From Flavobacteriaceae bacterium (lineage in GTDB: Bacteria; Bacteroidota; Bacteroidia; Flavobacteriales; Flavobacteriaceae): DNA of 32,255 bases. The notes beneath the pieces were generated by a model. The model searched no databases and was not told the DNA's origin. It saw nothing but the letters and a program-made list of their open reading frames with translations. Within the stretch, counting starts at the first letter, position 1; every line of letters starts with the position of its first letter. Shown here one piece after another: positions 9,283 through 18,546 of this stretch. The position numbers and the translations under genes are program-made. The DNA is taken from the NCBI GenBank assembly GCA_013001365.1, contig JABDMQ010000371.1, forward strand, positions 1 through 32,255, given 5' to 3'.

Positions 9283-11181
9283 TTAATAGGCTCTGTCTCT
9301 ATTTCCTTCAAAAAAATTGATAAATGCCTTGTTAACCACACGGTTACCACCTGCGGTCGGGTAATTACCAGTGAAATACCAATCTCCAAGATTCTTAGGG
9401 CAGGCTTTATTAAGATTATCCACTGTTTGAAAAATTATTTTAATATCGGCATTGACATCTTCATCACTCAATAACTCAGATATCTTTTGGGATATTTCTT
9501 CATCAGTAAAGGGTTCATAGATTTCCTTTACATAATTATATACCTCTGTATCTTTTAAATGAACTTGGTCCTTACATTTTTTATAAACCTCCTCAACGAT
9601 ATCGTATTTCCCATTTTCCCTAAGAAGAGAAAGGGAGGCTCTAAAGGCAACAAGATCTTCAAGTCGGGCCATATCAATTCCGTAACAATCTGGATAACGT
9701 ATTTGAGGCGCTGAAGAAACCACAACAATTTTCTTTGCTTTAAGTCTATCCAACATCTTGATAATGCTTTTTTTCAACGTTGTTCCACGTACTATGCTAT
9801 CATCAATAATTACAAGATTGTCTGTAGGCCTGATCACTCCATATGTTACATCGTAAACATGAGCTACCAAGTCATCGCGACTGCTATCCTCTGTTATGAA
9901 GGTCCTGAGCTTAACATCCTTTATAGCGATTTTCTCGATTCTAGGTCGCTCGGATAAAATCTCTGTGACCTTTTGCGCGGAGATATTTCTCTGACCAGAT
10001 AAAATGGCATGGGTTTTTTGTTCGTTTAGATGGTCTTCAACAGATTCGATCATTCCATAGAAGGAGGTTTCTGCAGTATTCGGGATATATGAGAAAACAG
10101 TATTTTTCGTGTCGCCTTCAATTGCCTCCAAAACTTTTGGCATTAACAGTTTGCCTAATTGTTTTCTTTCTTGATAAATTTCTGCGTCACTGCCTCTAGA
10201 AAAGTATATACGTTCGAAAGAACACGCTTTTCTCTCCAGAGGCTCAATTATTTTCTTGATGTTCGTCTCACCAGATTTTTTTATGATAATCGCATTTCCT
10301 GGAGGCAACTCTAGAACCTCATCGTAATTTACATTAAAGACAGTTTGTATTACTGGACGCTCGGACGCTACCACTACAACCTCATCGTCCTTATAATAAT
10401 ATGCAGGCCTTATACCAGCAGGATCCCTGAGAACGAATGAATCCCCATGACCTAACATGCCAGCCATAGCGTAACCACCATCCCAGTTTTTAGATGACCT
10501 GCGTAATATCTTGGATACCTTAAGTCTTTCTGCGATCAAGGCAGAGCATTCTATTTTACTAAAGCCTTCCTTTTTTAGGTCCTTATATATTTTATCAACA
10601 GCATCATCGAGAAAATGTCCTATTTTCTCCATGATGGTAATAGTGTCTGTATACTCTTTAGGATGCTGGCCAAGTTCTACTAAATTGTTAAAGAGCTCCT
10701 TTACATTTGTCATATTGAAATTACCTGCAAGAATCAGGTTACGATGAGTCCAGTTATTCTGTCTTAAGAAAGGATGAACGCTTTCCACACTGTTTTTCCC
10801 GAAGGTTCCATAACGCACATGTCCAAGCAGGACTTCTCCTATATAAGGAATGTTCTTCTTTTGAAGCTCTACATTATTGCTGTACTCTGGATTCTCAGAA
10901 AGAACTTGATTTATTCTTTCATTAATTTGGTCAAATATGTCTTGAATAGGTTGTTGGGCAACCGATCTTATTCGACTTATATAACGTTCTCCCGGGTTGG
11001 TATTGAGTTTAATGCTTGCAAATCCTGCACCATCTTGTCCACGATTATGCTGCTTTTCCATCATGAGGTACATTTTATTCACACCATAAAAAGCACTTCC
11101 GTATTTTTCCTTGTAGTACTCTAATGGTTTTAAAAGCCTGATGAGCGCAATACCGCACTCATGTTTTATAGCATCACTCAT
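9283..11181 (-). CDS. Amidophosphoribosyltransferase-like protein (PurF family, long form)
   Basis: 632 aa. N-terminal glutamine amidotransferase features KHECGIALI and HNRGQDGAGFASI. C-terminal PRTase motif VIIDDSIVRGTTLKKSI. Confidence 0.88.
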   Translation of the reverse strand: MSDAIKHECGIALIRLLKPLEYYKEKYGSAFYGVNKMYLMMEKQHNRGQDGAGFASIKLNTNPGERYISRIRSVAQQPIQDIFDQINERINQVLSENPEYSNNVELQKKNIPYIGEVLLGHVRYGTFGKNSVESVHPFLRQNNWTHRNLILAGNFNMTNVKELFNNLVELGQHPKEYTDTITIMEKIGHFLDDAVDKIYKDLKKEGFSKIECSALIAERLKVSKILRRSSKNWDGGYAMAGMLGHGDSFVLRDPAGIRPAYYYKDDEVVVVASERPVIQTVFNVNYDEVLELPPGNAIIIKKSGETNIKKIIEPLERKACSFERIYFSRGSDAEIYQERKQLGKLLMPKVLEAIEGDTKNTVFSYIPNTAETSFYGMIESVEDHLNEQKTHAILSGQRNISAQKVTEILSERPRIEKIAIKDVKLRTFITEDSSRDDLVAHVYDVTYGVIRPTDNLVIIDDSIVRGTTLKKSIIKMLDRLKAKKIVVVSSAPQIRYPDCYGIDMARLEDLVAFRASLSLLRENGKYDIVEEVYKKCKDQVHLKDTEVYNYVKEIYEPFTDEEISQKISELLSDEDVNADIKIIFQTVDNLNKACPKNLGDWYFTGNYPTAGGNRVVNKAFINFFEGNRDRAY

Positions 11182-11210
11182 CGTGTTATTTGATTATTAA
11201 TCATAACTAA

Positions 11211-11234
11211 AAAACGCGCTAAATTTAGCGCGCT
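11211..11234 (-). terminator. Intrinsic terminator or attenuator between the PfkB kinase and the PurF-like gene
   Basis: Perfect 18-nt palindrome CGCGCTAAATTTAGCGCG (11215-11232). On the minus strand it is followed by TTTTTTAG. Confidence 0.75.
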
Positions 11235-11241
11235 TCTTTTA

Positions 11242-12168
11242 TTAAGTCAGTTCTATTTCAAATTGTGTTAGGTCTTTGAACTGCTGTAAGCGTCGATGCA
11301 CTTCTCCATGTTCTAAGTTGATCATTCTTTCCGCTCCAAATTTTTCTACACAGAACGAGGCTAGGGTTGAACCATATATCACTGCATTCTTCATGTTCTC
11401 GAAAGAAACGTCGTTGGTCTTGGCCAAATAGCCGGCGAATCCACCTGCAAAGGTATCGCCTGCACCAGTTGGGTCAAAGACTTCTTCCAAAGGTAAAGCT
11501 GGAGCAAAGAAAACATTATCATCATGAAATAACAAAGCGCCATGTTCTCCTTTCTTTATTACGACATATTTTGGCCCCATTTCATTAATCTTCCTGGCAG
11601 CCACCAACAATGAATATTCTCCAGTAAGCTGCCTAGCCTCTTCATCATTTATTGTGATGACATCCACTTTAGAAATTACTTCCTTTAGGTCAGAAAGGGC
11701 ATTGTCCATCCAAAAATTCATGGTGTCCAATATAACTAGTTTAGGTCTTTGATTCATTTGCTCAAGAACACTTATTTGAGTAAGTGGGTGCAAGTTGCCA
11801 AGCATAACGATATTAGCATCTTTATAGTTCTCTGGCACTTTTGGTTTAAAATCTGCCAAGACATTTAACTCTGTACTCAAAGTATCTCGTGAGTTCATAT
11901 CATTATGATATTTACCACTCCAGAAAAAGGTCTTTCCTTCCTTAACGATTTCAATACCTGAAATATCAATATGATTTTCTTTCAATAAGCTCAGGTATGA
12001 ATCTGGAAAATCCCCGCCGACTATCGATACAATAGCAGAATCTACATGAAACTGCGAGGCAGCAAGTCCTATAAAGGTAGCAGCACCTCCGAGGATTTTA
12101 TCTGTCTTTCCAAAAGGGGTTTCAATAGCGTCAAAAGCTACGGTACCAACTATAACTAATTTACTCAT
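11242..12168 (-). CDS. PfkB family carbohydrate/nucleoside kinase
   Basis: 308 aa. GGAATFIGLAASQF N-terminal ribokinase motif and DPTGAGDTFAGGFAGYLA C-terminal signature. Confidence 0.9.
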   Translation of the reverse strand: MSKLVIVGTVAFDAIETPFGKTDKILGGAATFIGLAASQFHVDSAIVSIVGGDFPDSYLSLLKENHIDISGIEIVKEGKTFFWSGKYHNDMNSRDTLSTELNVLADFKPKVPENYKDANIVMLGNLHPLTQISVLEQMNQRPKLVILDTMNFWMDNALSDLKEVISKVDVITINDEEARQLTGEYSLLVAARKINEMGPKYVVIKKGEHGALLFHDDNVFFAPALPLEEVFDPTGAGDTFAGGFAGYLAKTNDVSFENMKNAVIYGSTLASFCVEKFGAERMINLEHGEVHRRLQQFKDLTQFEIELT

Positions 12169-12191
12169 TAAAATCGTTCAAGGATTCGGTG

Positions 12192-12199
12192 CAAATATA
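12192..12199 (-). promoter_or_regulatory. Candidate -7 box (TATATTTG) for the PfkB kinase gene
   Basis: Minus-strand TATATTTG about 24 nt upstream of the start codon. No -33 TTG at a typical distance. Confidence 0.45.
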
Positions 12200-12225
12200 A
12201 TGCTCTTTTAATAATAATAAGTGGA

Positions 12226-12852
12226 TTAATTGTCCTTGTTTTCCAATAGGTCTTTTAAGTTATTGAACGAAGTATATGGAGATTTGACAAGTTGAGAATT
12301 AACTAACCATGCTGGCACGCCACCTTCTGGATCACCAAATAATTGATGGGTAATTGAAATCCCTTTGCTTGTTTCCTCTAAGAGCCAAAACCCCTTGAAA
12401 TTCGTAATTCTTACAGTTCCCTTATTTTCTGGTAATATGTCATTATTTGGGCTAATGTTTATACGAATGCTTTTGTCATTTGGATAAGTTACTGCCACAT
12501 CTGAAACATGATCTCGATTCAAGACTGGCCAGGGCATATCATTAAATAGATAGAAAATGAATTTATTTTCGTCAATTTTCTTGACCAACTTGCTTTTGGA
12601 GGTCTTATAGTTCCAATTTTTAAGATTGTCAGCGTCGAGGACAATGGCTTTTACTTCTTGCAATGAAGTTTTAACGACCATGATGGCTTTGTATTCCTTG
12701 AATTTGGAATTAGGATAATCCCTTGAATAAATCTTCACACCATTTCGGTCTTTTTTCAAGCGCCAATTCTCTTGAGCATGACCATTAAATGAGAAGAGCA
12801 TAGCAAGTATTAGGATGCTTGTCTTTCTAATATGAAAAAAGGGTACTTGCAT
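12226..12852 (-). CDS. START-like domain protein with signal peptide
   Basis: 208 aa. Hydrophobic N-terminus, then ENWRLKKDRNGVKIYSRDYPNSKFKEYKAIMVVKTSLQEVKAIVLDADNLKNWNYKT and NDMPWPVLNRDHV, typical of START lipid-binding proteins. Confidence 0.78.
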   Translation of the reverse strand: MQVPFFHIRKTSILILAMLFSFNGHAQENWRLKKDRNGVKIYSRDYPNSKFKEYKAIMVVKTSLQEVKAIVLDADNLKNWNYKTSKSKLVKKIDENKFIFYLFNDMPWPVLNRDHVSDVAVTYPNDKSIRINISPNNDILPENKGTVRITNFKGFWLLEETSKGISITHQLFGDPEGGVPAWLVNSQLVKSPYTSFNNLKDLLENKDN

Positions 12853-12861
12853 CTTTGAAAT

Positions 12862-13503
12862 CTATTTTCTGCCAAAGTCCGCTGGTATCTCTCCCCAAGC
12901 CTTGGTTTCCCATTTTACAATAGTCGTGTCAAAGGGATTTTTCTTAAGCCAGTCCTCAGCTCGTTCAACAAGCTCGAAAAGCTCTTTGTTCTTTTTTGAA
13001 CGCTTCAATTTACTGTTACAGGCCTTTTTCCTTACCCAACTCATGGCTGTTCGGGAGTCTGTGTAAATGATCTTTTCACTGTTTTTTTTCTTGAGATATG
13101 CCAAGCCATGAACCAAGGCCAAGAATTCACCGATGTTATTCGTTCCTTCCTCAAAAGGACCTTGTCTGAACAACACCTTTTTCGATTTAGTATCAACACC
13201 TCTATATTCCAATTTTCCAGGGTTACCGCTTGAAGCTGCATCGACACTGATCGAGTTGAAATTTGGGCGCCCTATTTTTTTTAACTGTTCTTCAGTCAAT
13301 TGGCTTTTCGAGACCTTGTTTTTGCCAATGTAGTCCTTATAATTCCCCTTCAAGGCTTGTTTGGCTTCATCAAAGGTGCTGAATGATTTGTATTGCGCAC
13401 CTTTAAAATCGGTAATCTGTGCTTTACAATCATCCCATGATTCAAAGACACCTGTATGATGGCCTTTCCAAACAGTATAGTATTTCTTCTTCTTTTTTGC
13501 CAT
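12862..13503 (-). CDS. Ribonuclease H family protein with N-terminal viroplasmin-like (hybrid-binding) domain
   Basis: 213 aa. KKKKYYTVWKGHHTGVFESWDDCKAQITDFKGAQYKSFSTFDEAKQAL plus an RNase H domain (SVDAASSGNPGKLEYRGVD, NNIGEFLALVHGLAYL, YTDSRTAMSWV). Confidence 0.9.
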   Translation of the reverse strand: MAKKKKKYYTVWKGHHTGVFESWDDCKAQITDFKGAQYKSFSTFDEAKQALKGNYKDYIGKNKVSKSQLTEEQLKKIGRPNFNSISVDAASSGNPGKLEYRGVDTKSKKVLFRQGPFEEGTNNIGEFLALVHGLAYLKKKNSEKIIYTDSRTAMSWVRKKACNSKLKRSKKNKELFELVERAEDWLKKNPFDTTIVKWETKAWGEIPADFGRK

Positions 13504-13511
13504 CTAAATTG

Positions 13512-14072
13512 TTAAAGCAAGGACTCTATGATTCTTGGGAAATGCTCCATTTCCAGTTCATGCACTTTAGCAGCTATATCTTTAGCAGAATCTTCTGTAG
13601 AAATATCACATTTAGCCTGAAAAATGATGGCTCCTTGATCATAATGCTCATTAACAAAATGGATTGTTATACCAGATTCTTCTTCCTTATTTTCCTTGAC
13701 AGCTTTGTGAACATTCATTCCGTACATTCCTTTACCTCCATATTTAGGCAGTAGAGCGGGATGAATATTAATAATGCGATTTGAGAAGTCCTTCAATAGG
13801 TGTTCAGGAATCTTCCAAAGGAATCCAGCCAGGACGATTAGATCTGGATTTTCATCTTTTAGAATTGAATGAATGATAGCGCCTTTTTGAAAGGCAGCCC
13901 GATTGAAAGATAAAGCGCTAATATTCAGACTTTTACATTTTTCTAAAACTTTGGCATGAGGATTGTTAGACAAGACTTGAACAACAGAGGCACCTCCTCG
14001 TTGTTGAAAGTAAGTAATAATGTTTTCTGCATTAGTTCCGGAACCGGAAGCAAAAATTACAATACGTTTCAT
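13512..14072 (-). CDS. purN: Phosphoribosylglycinamide formyltransferase
   Basis: 186 aa. FASGSGTNAENI, LVLAGFLWKIP, IINIHPALLPKYGGKGMYG, ESGITIHFVNEHYDQGAIIFQ. Confidence 0.95.
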   Translation of the reverse strand: MKRIVIFASGSGTNAENIITYFQQRGGASVVQVLSNNPHAKVLEKCKSLNISALSFNRAAFQKGAIIHSILKDENPDLIVLAGFLWKIPEHLLKDFSNRIINIHPALLPKYGGKGMYGMNVHKAVKENKEEESGITIHFVNEHYDQGAIIFQAKCDISTEDSAKDIAAKVHELEMEHFPRIIESLL

Positions 14073-14218
14073 TTCACGAGTTCATGTGTTTTTTGTTCAA
14101 AACAAAAAAAAGAATTATTAATGACAATTAAGGAGCAAAACAGATTTTCTTCCATTTTATTTCGCTAAATTACAAACACTATTTATCGGGTATGAGTGCG
14201 TTTTAAAATAAAGTTTTT

Positions 14219-14226
14219 TATTTTTG
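14219..14226 (+). promoter_or_regulatory. Candidate -7 box (TATTTTTG) for acpP
   Basis: Matches TAnnTTTG about 30 nt upstream of the acpP start. No -33 TTG was identified. Confidence 0.4.
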
Positions 14227-14256
14227 CCACCTAATTAAAACTTAAATTAAAAGATT

Positions 14257-14490
14257 ATGTCAGACATTGCATCAAGAGTTAAAGCGATTATCGTAGATAA
14301 GCTAGGCGTTGACGAAAATGAAGTGGTAACCGAAGCGAGCTTCACGAATGATTTGGGAGCAGATTCTTTGGATACTGTGGAATTGATCATGGAATTCGAG
14401 AAAGAATTCGATATCCAGATTCCAGACGACCAAGCAGAGAATATCGCTACCGTTGGTCAAGCAATCTCATATATTGAAGACGCTAAATAA
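14257..14490 (+). CDS. acpP: Acyl carrier protein
   Basis: 77 aa with phosphopantetheine site [31 protein letters not shown]. Confidence 0.97.
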   Translation: MSDIASRVKAIIVDKLGVDENEVVTEASFTNDLGADSLDTVELIMEFEKEFDIQIPDDQAENIATVGQAISYIEDAK

Positions 14491-14503
14491 GTAATAATTA
14501 CTT

Positions 14504-15754
14504 ATGGAATTAAAGCGAGTTGTTGTAACAGGTCTAGGCGCACTTACTCCTATAGGCAATACCAAGGATCAATATTGGGATGCATTAGTTAAGGGTAAAA
14601 GCGGGGCTGCTCCAATTACTTACTTTGATACCGAAAAGTTCAAGACAAAATTCGCTTGCGAAGTCAAGAATTTTAATGCCACAGACTTCCTGGATAGAAA
14701 GGAAGCTCGTAAGATGGACAGATTTACCCAGTACGCTATGGTGGCTTCTGATGAAGCCATCAGCGACTCTGGGATAGACCTTGAAAAAGTCGATAAATTA
14801 AGAGTAGGTGTTATATGGGGCGCAGGAATTGGCGGCCTAGAAACATTTCAAGATGAAGTACTAAACTTCGCAAAAGGGGACGGAACCCCAAGATTCAATC
14901 CTTTTTTCATTCCAAAAATGATAGCTGATATAGCTCCGGGAAACATTTCCATAAAGCATGGTTTCATGGGCCCGAACTATACCACAGTATCTGCGTGCGC
15001 ATCGTCAGCCAATGCGATGATCGATGCATTGAACACCATAAGATTAGGACATTGTGATGTCGTAGTTACCGGCGGGAGTGAAGCTGCCGTTACTATAGCA
15101 GGAATGGGAGGTTTCAATGCAATGCATGCTTTATCAACAAGAAACGAAAGTCCTGAAACAGCTTCAAGACCCTTTGATGCCACAAGAGATGGATTTGTTT
15201 TAGGAGAAGGTGCAGGAGCGATTATCTTGGAGAGCTATGAACATGCCATAAATAGAGGTGCTAAGATCTATGCCGAGGTAATTGGCGGCGGTCTTTCTTC
15301 CGACGCACATCATATGACTGCTCCACATCCTGAAGGAATAGGAGTAATTGCGGTCATGAAAAATTGTTTGGACAATGCCGGAATTCAACCTGAAGAAGTT
15401 GACCATATTAATACGCATGGCACATCGACTCCTTTGGGAGATGTTGCCGAATTAAAAGCTATATCTGAAGTGTTTGGAGCTCATGCGAAGAATATCAGTA
15501 TCAATTCTACAAAATCTATGACAGGGCATTTACTTGGTGCTGCCGGTGCTATTGAGTCTATTGCTTCTATTCTAGCAATTGAGCATGGAATTGTTCCTCC
15601 TACTATCAATCATACTACAGTTGATGAAAACATAGACCCAGAATTGAACTTAACCCTGAACCAGGCACAAAAAAGAAGCGTCAAGGTCGCAATGAGCAAT
15701 ACTTTTGGTTTCGGTGGTCATAATGCCTGTGTGTTGTTCAAAAAATTAGACTAA
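14504..15754 (+). CDS. fabF: Beta-ketoacyl-ACP synthase II
   Basis: 416 aa. VVVTGLGALTPIGNTKDQYW, TVSACASSANA active-site region, NTHGTSTPLGD, KSMTGHLLGAAGA. Confidence 0.97.
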   Translation: MELKRVVVTGLGALTPIGNTKDQYWDALVKGKSGAAPITYFDTEKFKTKFACEVKNFNATDFLDRKEARKMDRFTQYAMVASDEAISDSGIDLEKVDKLRVGVIWGAGIGGLETFQDEVLNFAKGDGTPRFNPFFIPKMIADIAPGNISIKHGFMGPNYTTVSACASSANAMIDALNTIRLGHCDVVVTGGSEAAVTIAGMGGFNAMHALSTRNESPETASRPFDATRDGFVLGEGAGAIILESYEHAINRGAKIYAEVIGGGLSSDAHHMTAPHPEGIGVIAVMKNCLDNAGIQPEEVDHINTHGTSTPLGDVAELKAISEVFGAHAKNISINSTKSMTGHLLGAAGAIESIASILAIEHGIVPPTINHTTVDENIDPELNLTLNQAQKRSVKVAMSNTFGFGGHNACVLFKKLD

Positions 15755-15761
15755 AAATCGA

Positions 15762-16502
15762 ATGAAATCCATTCGTAACATACTTAATTCTCGTTCCAAA
15801 GGAAACGGGAATTTTTTTATTGGTCTCAAAAAAATCTTGGGTTTTTCACCAAAACACCTCAAGTATTACGAAAAGGCTTTTACGCATCGTTCGATGAACA
15901 TTCGAGATAATGAAGGTAATGCTGTTAATTATGAACGCTTGGAGTTTCTTGGCGATGCCATGTTAGGAGCGGTTATTGCATCTCATTTATTCCAAGAAGT
16001 CCCGGAAGGAGACGAGGGTTACCTAACTAAAATGCGATCAAAGATCGTAAGCAGGGAACACTTGAATGAATTAGGAAGAGACCTGGACCTCATAAACTTC
16101 ATCGAAAGTAAGATATCAAAAGAGAATTTTGGTGATAACATCCATGGCAATTTATTTGAGTCGCTAGTTGGTGCCATCTTCCTTGATAGAGGGTATAAGC
16201 ACTGTGAGGATTTCATATATAAACGTGTCATAATACCATATGTTGACATAGTCAAACTTGAAGGTAAGGTCATTAGTTACAAGAGTCTATTGATCGAATG
16301 GTGTCAGAAAGAGAAAAAAACCTTTGATTATAATGTTTATGAAGATACCGGTAATGATAACCTAAGGCATTTCTCTGTCAAGTTATCAATAAATGACAAG
16401 GTGATAGCTAAGGCAAGGGCAACTTCAAAAAAGAAGGCTGAGGAAAAAGCTTCAAAACGTGCATTCTTCGCATACCAGAATAGGATTTCAAGATTGATCT
16501 AA
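15762..16502 (+). CDS. rnc: Ribonuclease III
   Basis: 246 aa. NYERLEFLGDAMLGAVIA, NLFESLVGAIFLDRGY and a C-terminal dsRNA-binding domain (KKKAEEKASKRAF). Confidence 0.96.
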   Translation: MKSIRNILNSRSKGNGNFFIGLKKILGFSPKHLKYYEKAFTHRSMNIRDNEGNAVNYERLEFLGDAMLGAVIASHLFQEVPEGDEGYLTKMRSKIVSREHLNELGRDLDLINFIESKISKENFGDNIHGNLFESLVGAIFLDRGYKHCEDFIYKRVIIPYVDIVKLEGKVISYKSLLIEWCQKEKKTFDYNVYEDTGNDNLRHFSVKLSINDKVIAKARATSKKKAEEKASKRAFFAYQNRISRLI

Positions 16503-16618
16503 TAAGCTATCCTTGATTTTCCTCTCAAACGTTTTCGTTATTATTAATGCTCGATTAATTAATAGACATCGAATATTTTGGCTTTTAACACTATATTTAC
16601 CTTGGAATTCCTGTATTT

Positions 16619-17104
16619 ATGGCAAAGCATAAATTGATCTTAGACGATGTTTTTGAAGAGAGTTATTTTACATTGATAGCAATTCATTGTTCATTGGAAG
16701 ATTATAGGCTAGCTTATTTACTCAACAAGAATTTGTCGCTAAATTTGAAAAGAAAAGAAGAGGACTTGGATTATGATTACGTATCTGCATTCTACCCGAT
16801 TTTCGAATGGGAGGACTTGAGTCATCAGATCACGTTTAATCTTGTTGGCAACATATGCCGGAAAGAATCGAATGCATTAACGAGTTCGGGTTTGCTTTTT
16901 GGAGACGATGAAAAATCAATGAGAACCCTTAATTTAATTCCAGAACATAAAAATGTTGACTATCTTCTTAAAATAAGTGCACAGGAAGAATTCAGTGAAG
17001 AAAAATCAATTCTCAATAAAATTCTTGAAATCCCCAATATTGTTACCGCTTATAGTATTGATGCATTTAAGCTCAAGTCAAGAAATAATTTAATTTTCAA
17101 TTAA
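16619..17104 (+). CDS. IPExxxVDY family protein (function unknown)
   Basis: 161 aa containing the family motif as IPEHKNVDY, located between rnc and pyk. Confidence 0.88.
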   Translation: MAKHKLILDDVFEESYFTLIAIHCSLEDYRLAYLLNKNLSLNLKRKEEDLDYDYVSAFYPIFEWEDLSHQITFNLVGNICRKESNALTSSGLLFGDDEKSMRTLNLIPEHKNVDYLLKISAQEEFSEEKSILNKILEIPNIVTAYSIDAFKLKSRNNLIFN

Positions 17105-18546
17105 TGCCACATCAGAAAAAGACAAAAATAGTTGCCACTTTAGGTCCTGCATCAAGTAATCGCGAAACACTTAAGGCCATGGTGGATGAAGGTGTTAATG
17201 TTTTTCGAATCAATTTCTCCCACGCTGATTATAAGGATGTCGAAGAACGGATCAAAATGATTCGTGGCCTTAATGAAGAATTCGAGACCAATGTTGCAAT
17301 ACTAGCTGACCTTCAAGGACCGAAACTGCGTTTAGGGGTAATGAAGGAAGAGGTAGTCGTAAAAGAGGGTGATGAAATCATATTCGCAACAGGAGAGAAA
17401 TTTGAAGGCACGAAAGAGAGGGTCTTCATGACTTACGAAAGGTTTCCACTTGATGCAAAACCTGGTGAGAAAATTTTATTGGATGATGGTAAGCTGATTT
17501 TTGAGGTTATAAGTACGGACCATAAAAAAGAAGTAAAGGCTAGAGTGTTACAAGGAGGCCCACTGAGGTCAAAGAAAGGAGTTAATCTGCCAAATACTAA
17601 CATCTCGTTACCAGCGCTTACCGAAAAGGATGTCGAAGATGCTATTTTCGCAATTAAGCAAAAAGTAGATTGGATAGCACTGTCGTTTGTGCGTCACGCA
17701 GAAGACCTAATGCAGCTCGAAGATCTTGTTCAAGAACATAGCGACCATAAAATCCCAATTATTGCAAAAATTGAAAAGCCCGAAGCTGTAGAGAATATCG
17801 ATAAAATAGTTGCCTATTGCGACGGACTAATGGTTGCTCGGGGAGATCTTGGTGTAGAAATTCCTGCACAGGAGGTGCCACTTATTCAAAAACAGCTTGT
17901 TCTAAGAGCCAAACAAGCTCGTATACCTGTTATAATTGCCACCCAAATGATGGAAACCATGATTTCCAGCTTAACACCTACTAGGGCAGAAGTTAACGAT
18001 GTTGCAAATTCAGTTATGGATGGTGCAGATGCAGTAATGCTTTCTGGAGAAACGTCAGTTGGTAGTTATCCGGTTGAAGTCATTCAAAAAATGACCAGTA
18101 TTCTCCAAAGTGTAGAAAACTCATCACTTATAACCGTACCACAATCACCTCCTCATATTCGCACCAAACGATTTATCACCAAATCTATTTGCTATCATGC
18201 CGCTAATGTAGCTAATGAGATAAATGCTCAGGCAATATCTACATTGACCAATAGTGGATATACGGCATTCCAGATATCTGCTTGGAGACCTGATTGTCAC
18301 ATTTTAGTATTTACATCCAACAAGAGGATCTTGACCCAACTTAGTTTACTTTGGGGAGTAAAGGTTTTTTATTATGACAAGTTCGTAAGTACAGACGAGA
18401 CAATTGAGGATGTGAATCGCATAGCCTGTAAAAAAGGGTTTTTGGACGTTGGGGACATGTTGGTAAGCCTTGCTGCTATGCCAATTCAAGACAAAGGGAT
18501 GGTGAACACACTTAGAATTACAGAGATAACAAGTTGTAGTATTTAG
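17104..18546 (+). CDS. pyk: Pyruvate kinase
   Basis: 480 aa. KIVATLGPASSN, NFSHADYKDVEERI, IAKIEKPEAVENID, DGLMVARGDLGVEIP, MDGADAVMLSGETSVGSYPVEV. Start overlaps the preceding stop by 1 nt (TAATG). Confidence 0.97.
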   Translation: MPHQKKTKIVATLGPASSNRETLKAMVDEGVNVFRINFSHADYKDVEERIKMIRGLNEEFETNVAILADLQGPKLRLGVMKEEVVVKEGDEIIFATGEKFEGTKERVFMTYERFPLDAKPGEKILLDDGKLIFEVISTDHKKEVKARVLQGGPLRSKKGVNLPNTNISLPALTEKDVEDAIFAIKQKVDWIALSFVRHAEDLMQLEDLVQEHSDHKIPIIAKIEKPEAVENIDKIVAYCDGLMVARGDLGVEIPAQEVPLIQKQLVLRAKQARIPVIIATQMMETMISSLTPTRAEVNDVANSVMDGADAVMLSGETSVGSYPVEVIQKMTSILQSVENSSLITVPQSPPHIRTKRFITKSICYHAANVANEINAQAISTLTNSGYTAFQISAWRPDCHILVFTSNKRILTQLSLLWGVKVFYYDKFVSTDETIEDVNRIACKKGFLDVGDMLVSLAAMPIQDKGMVNTLRITEITSCSI

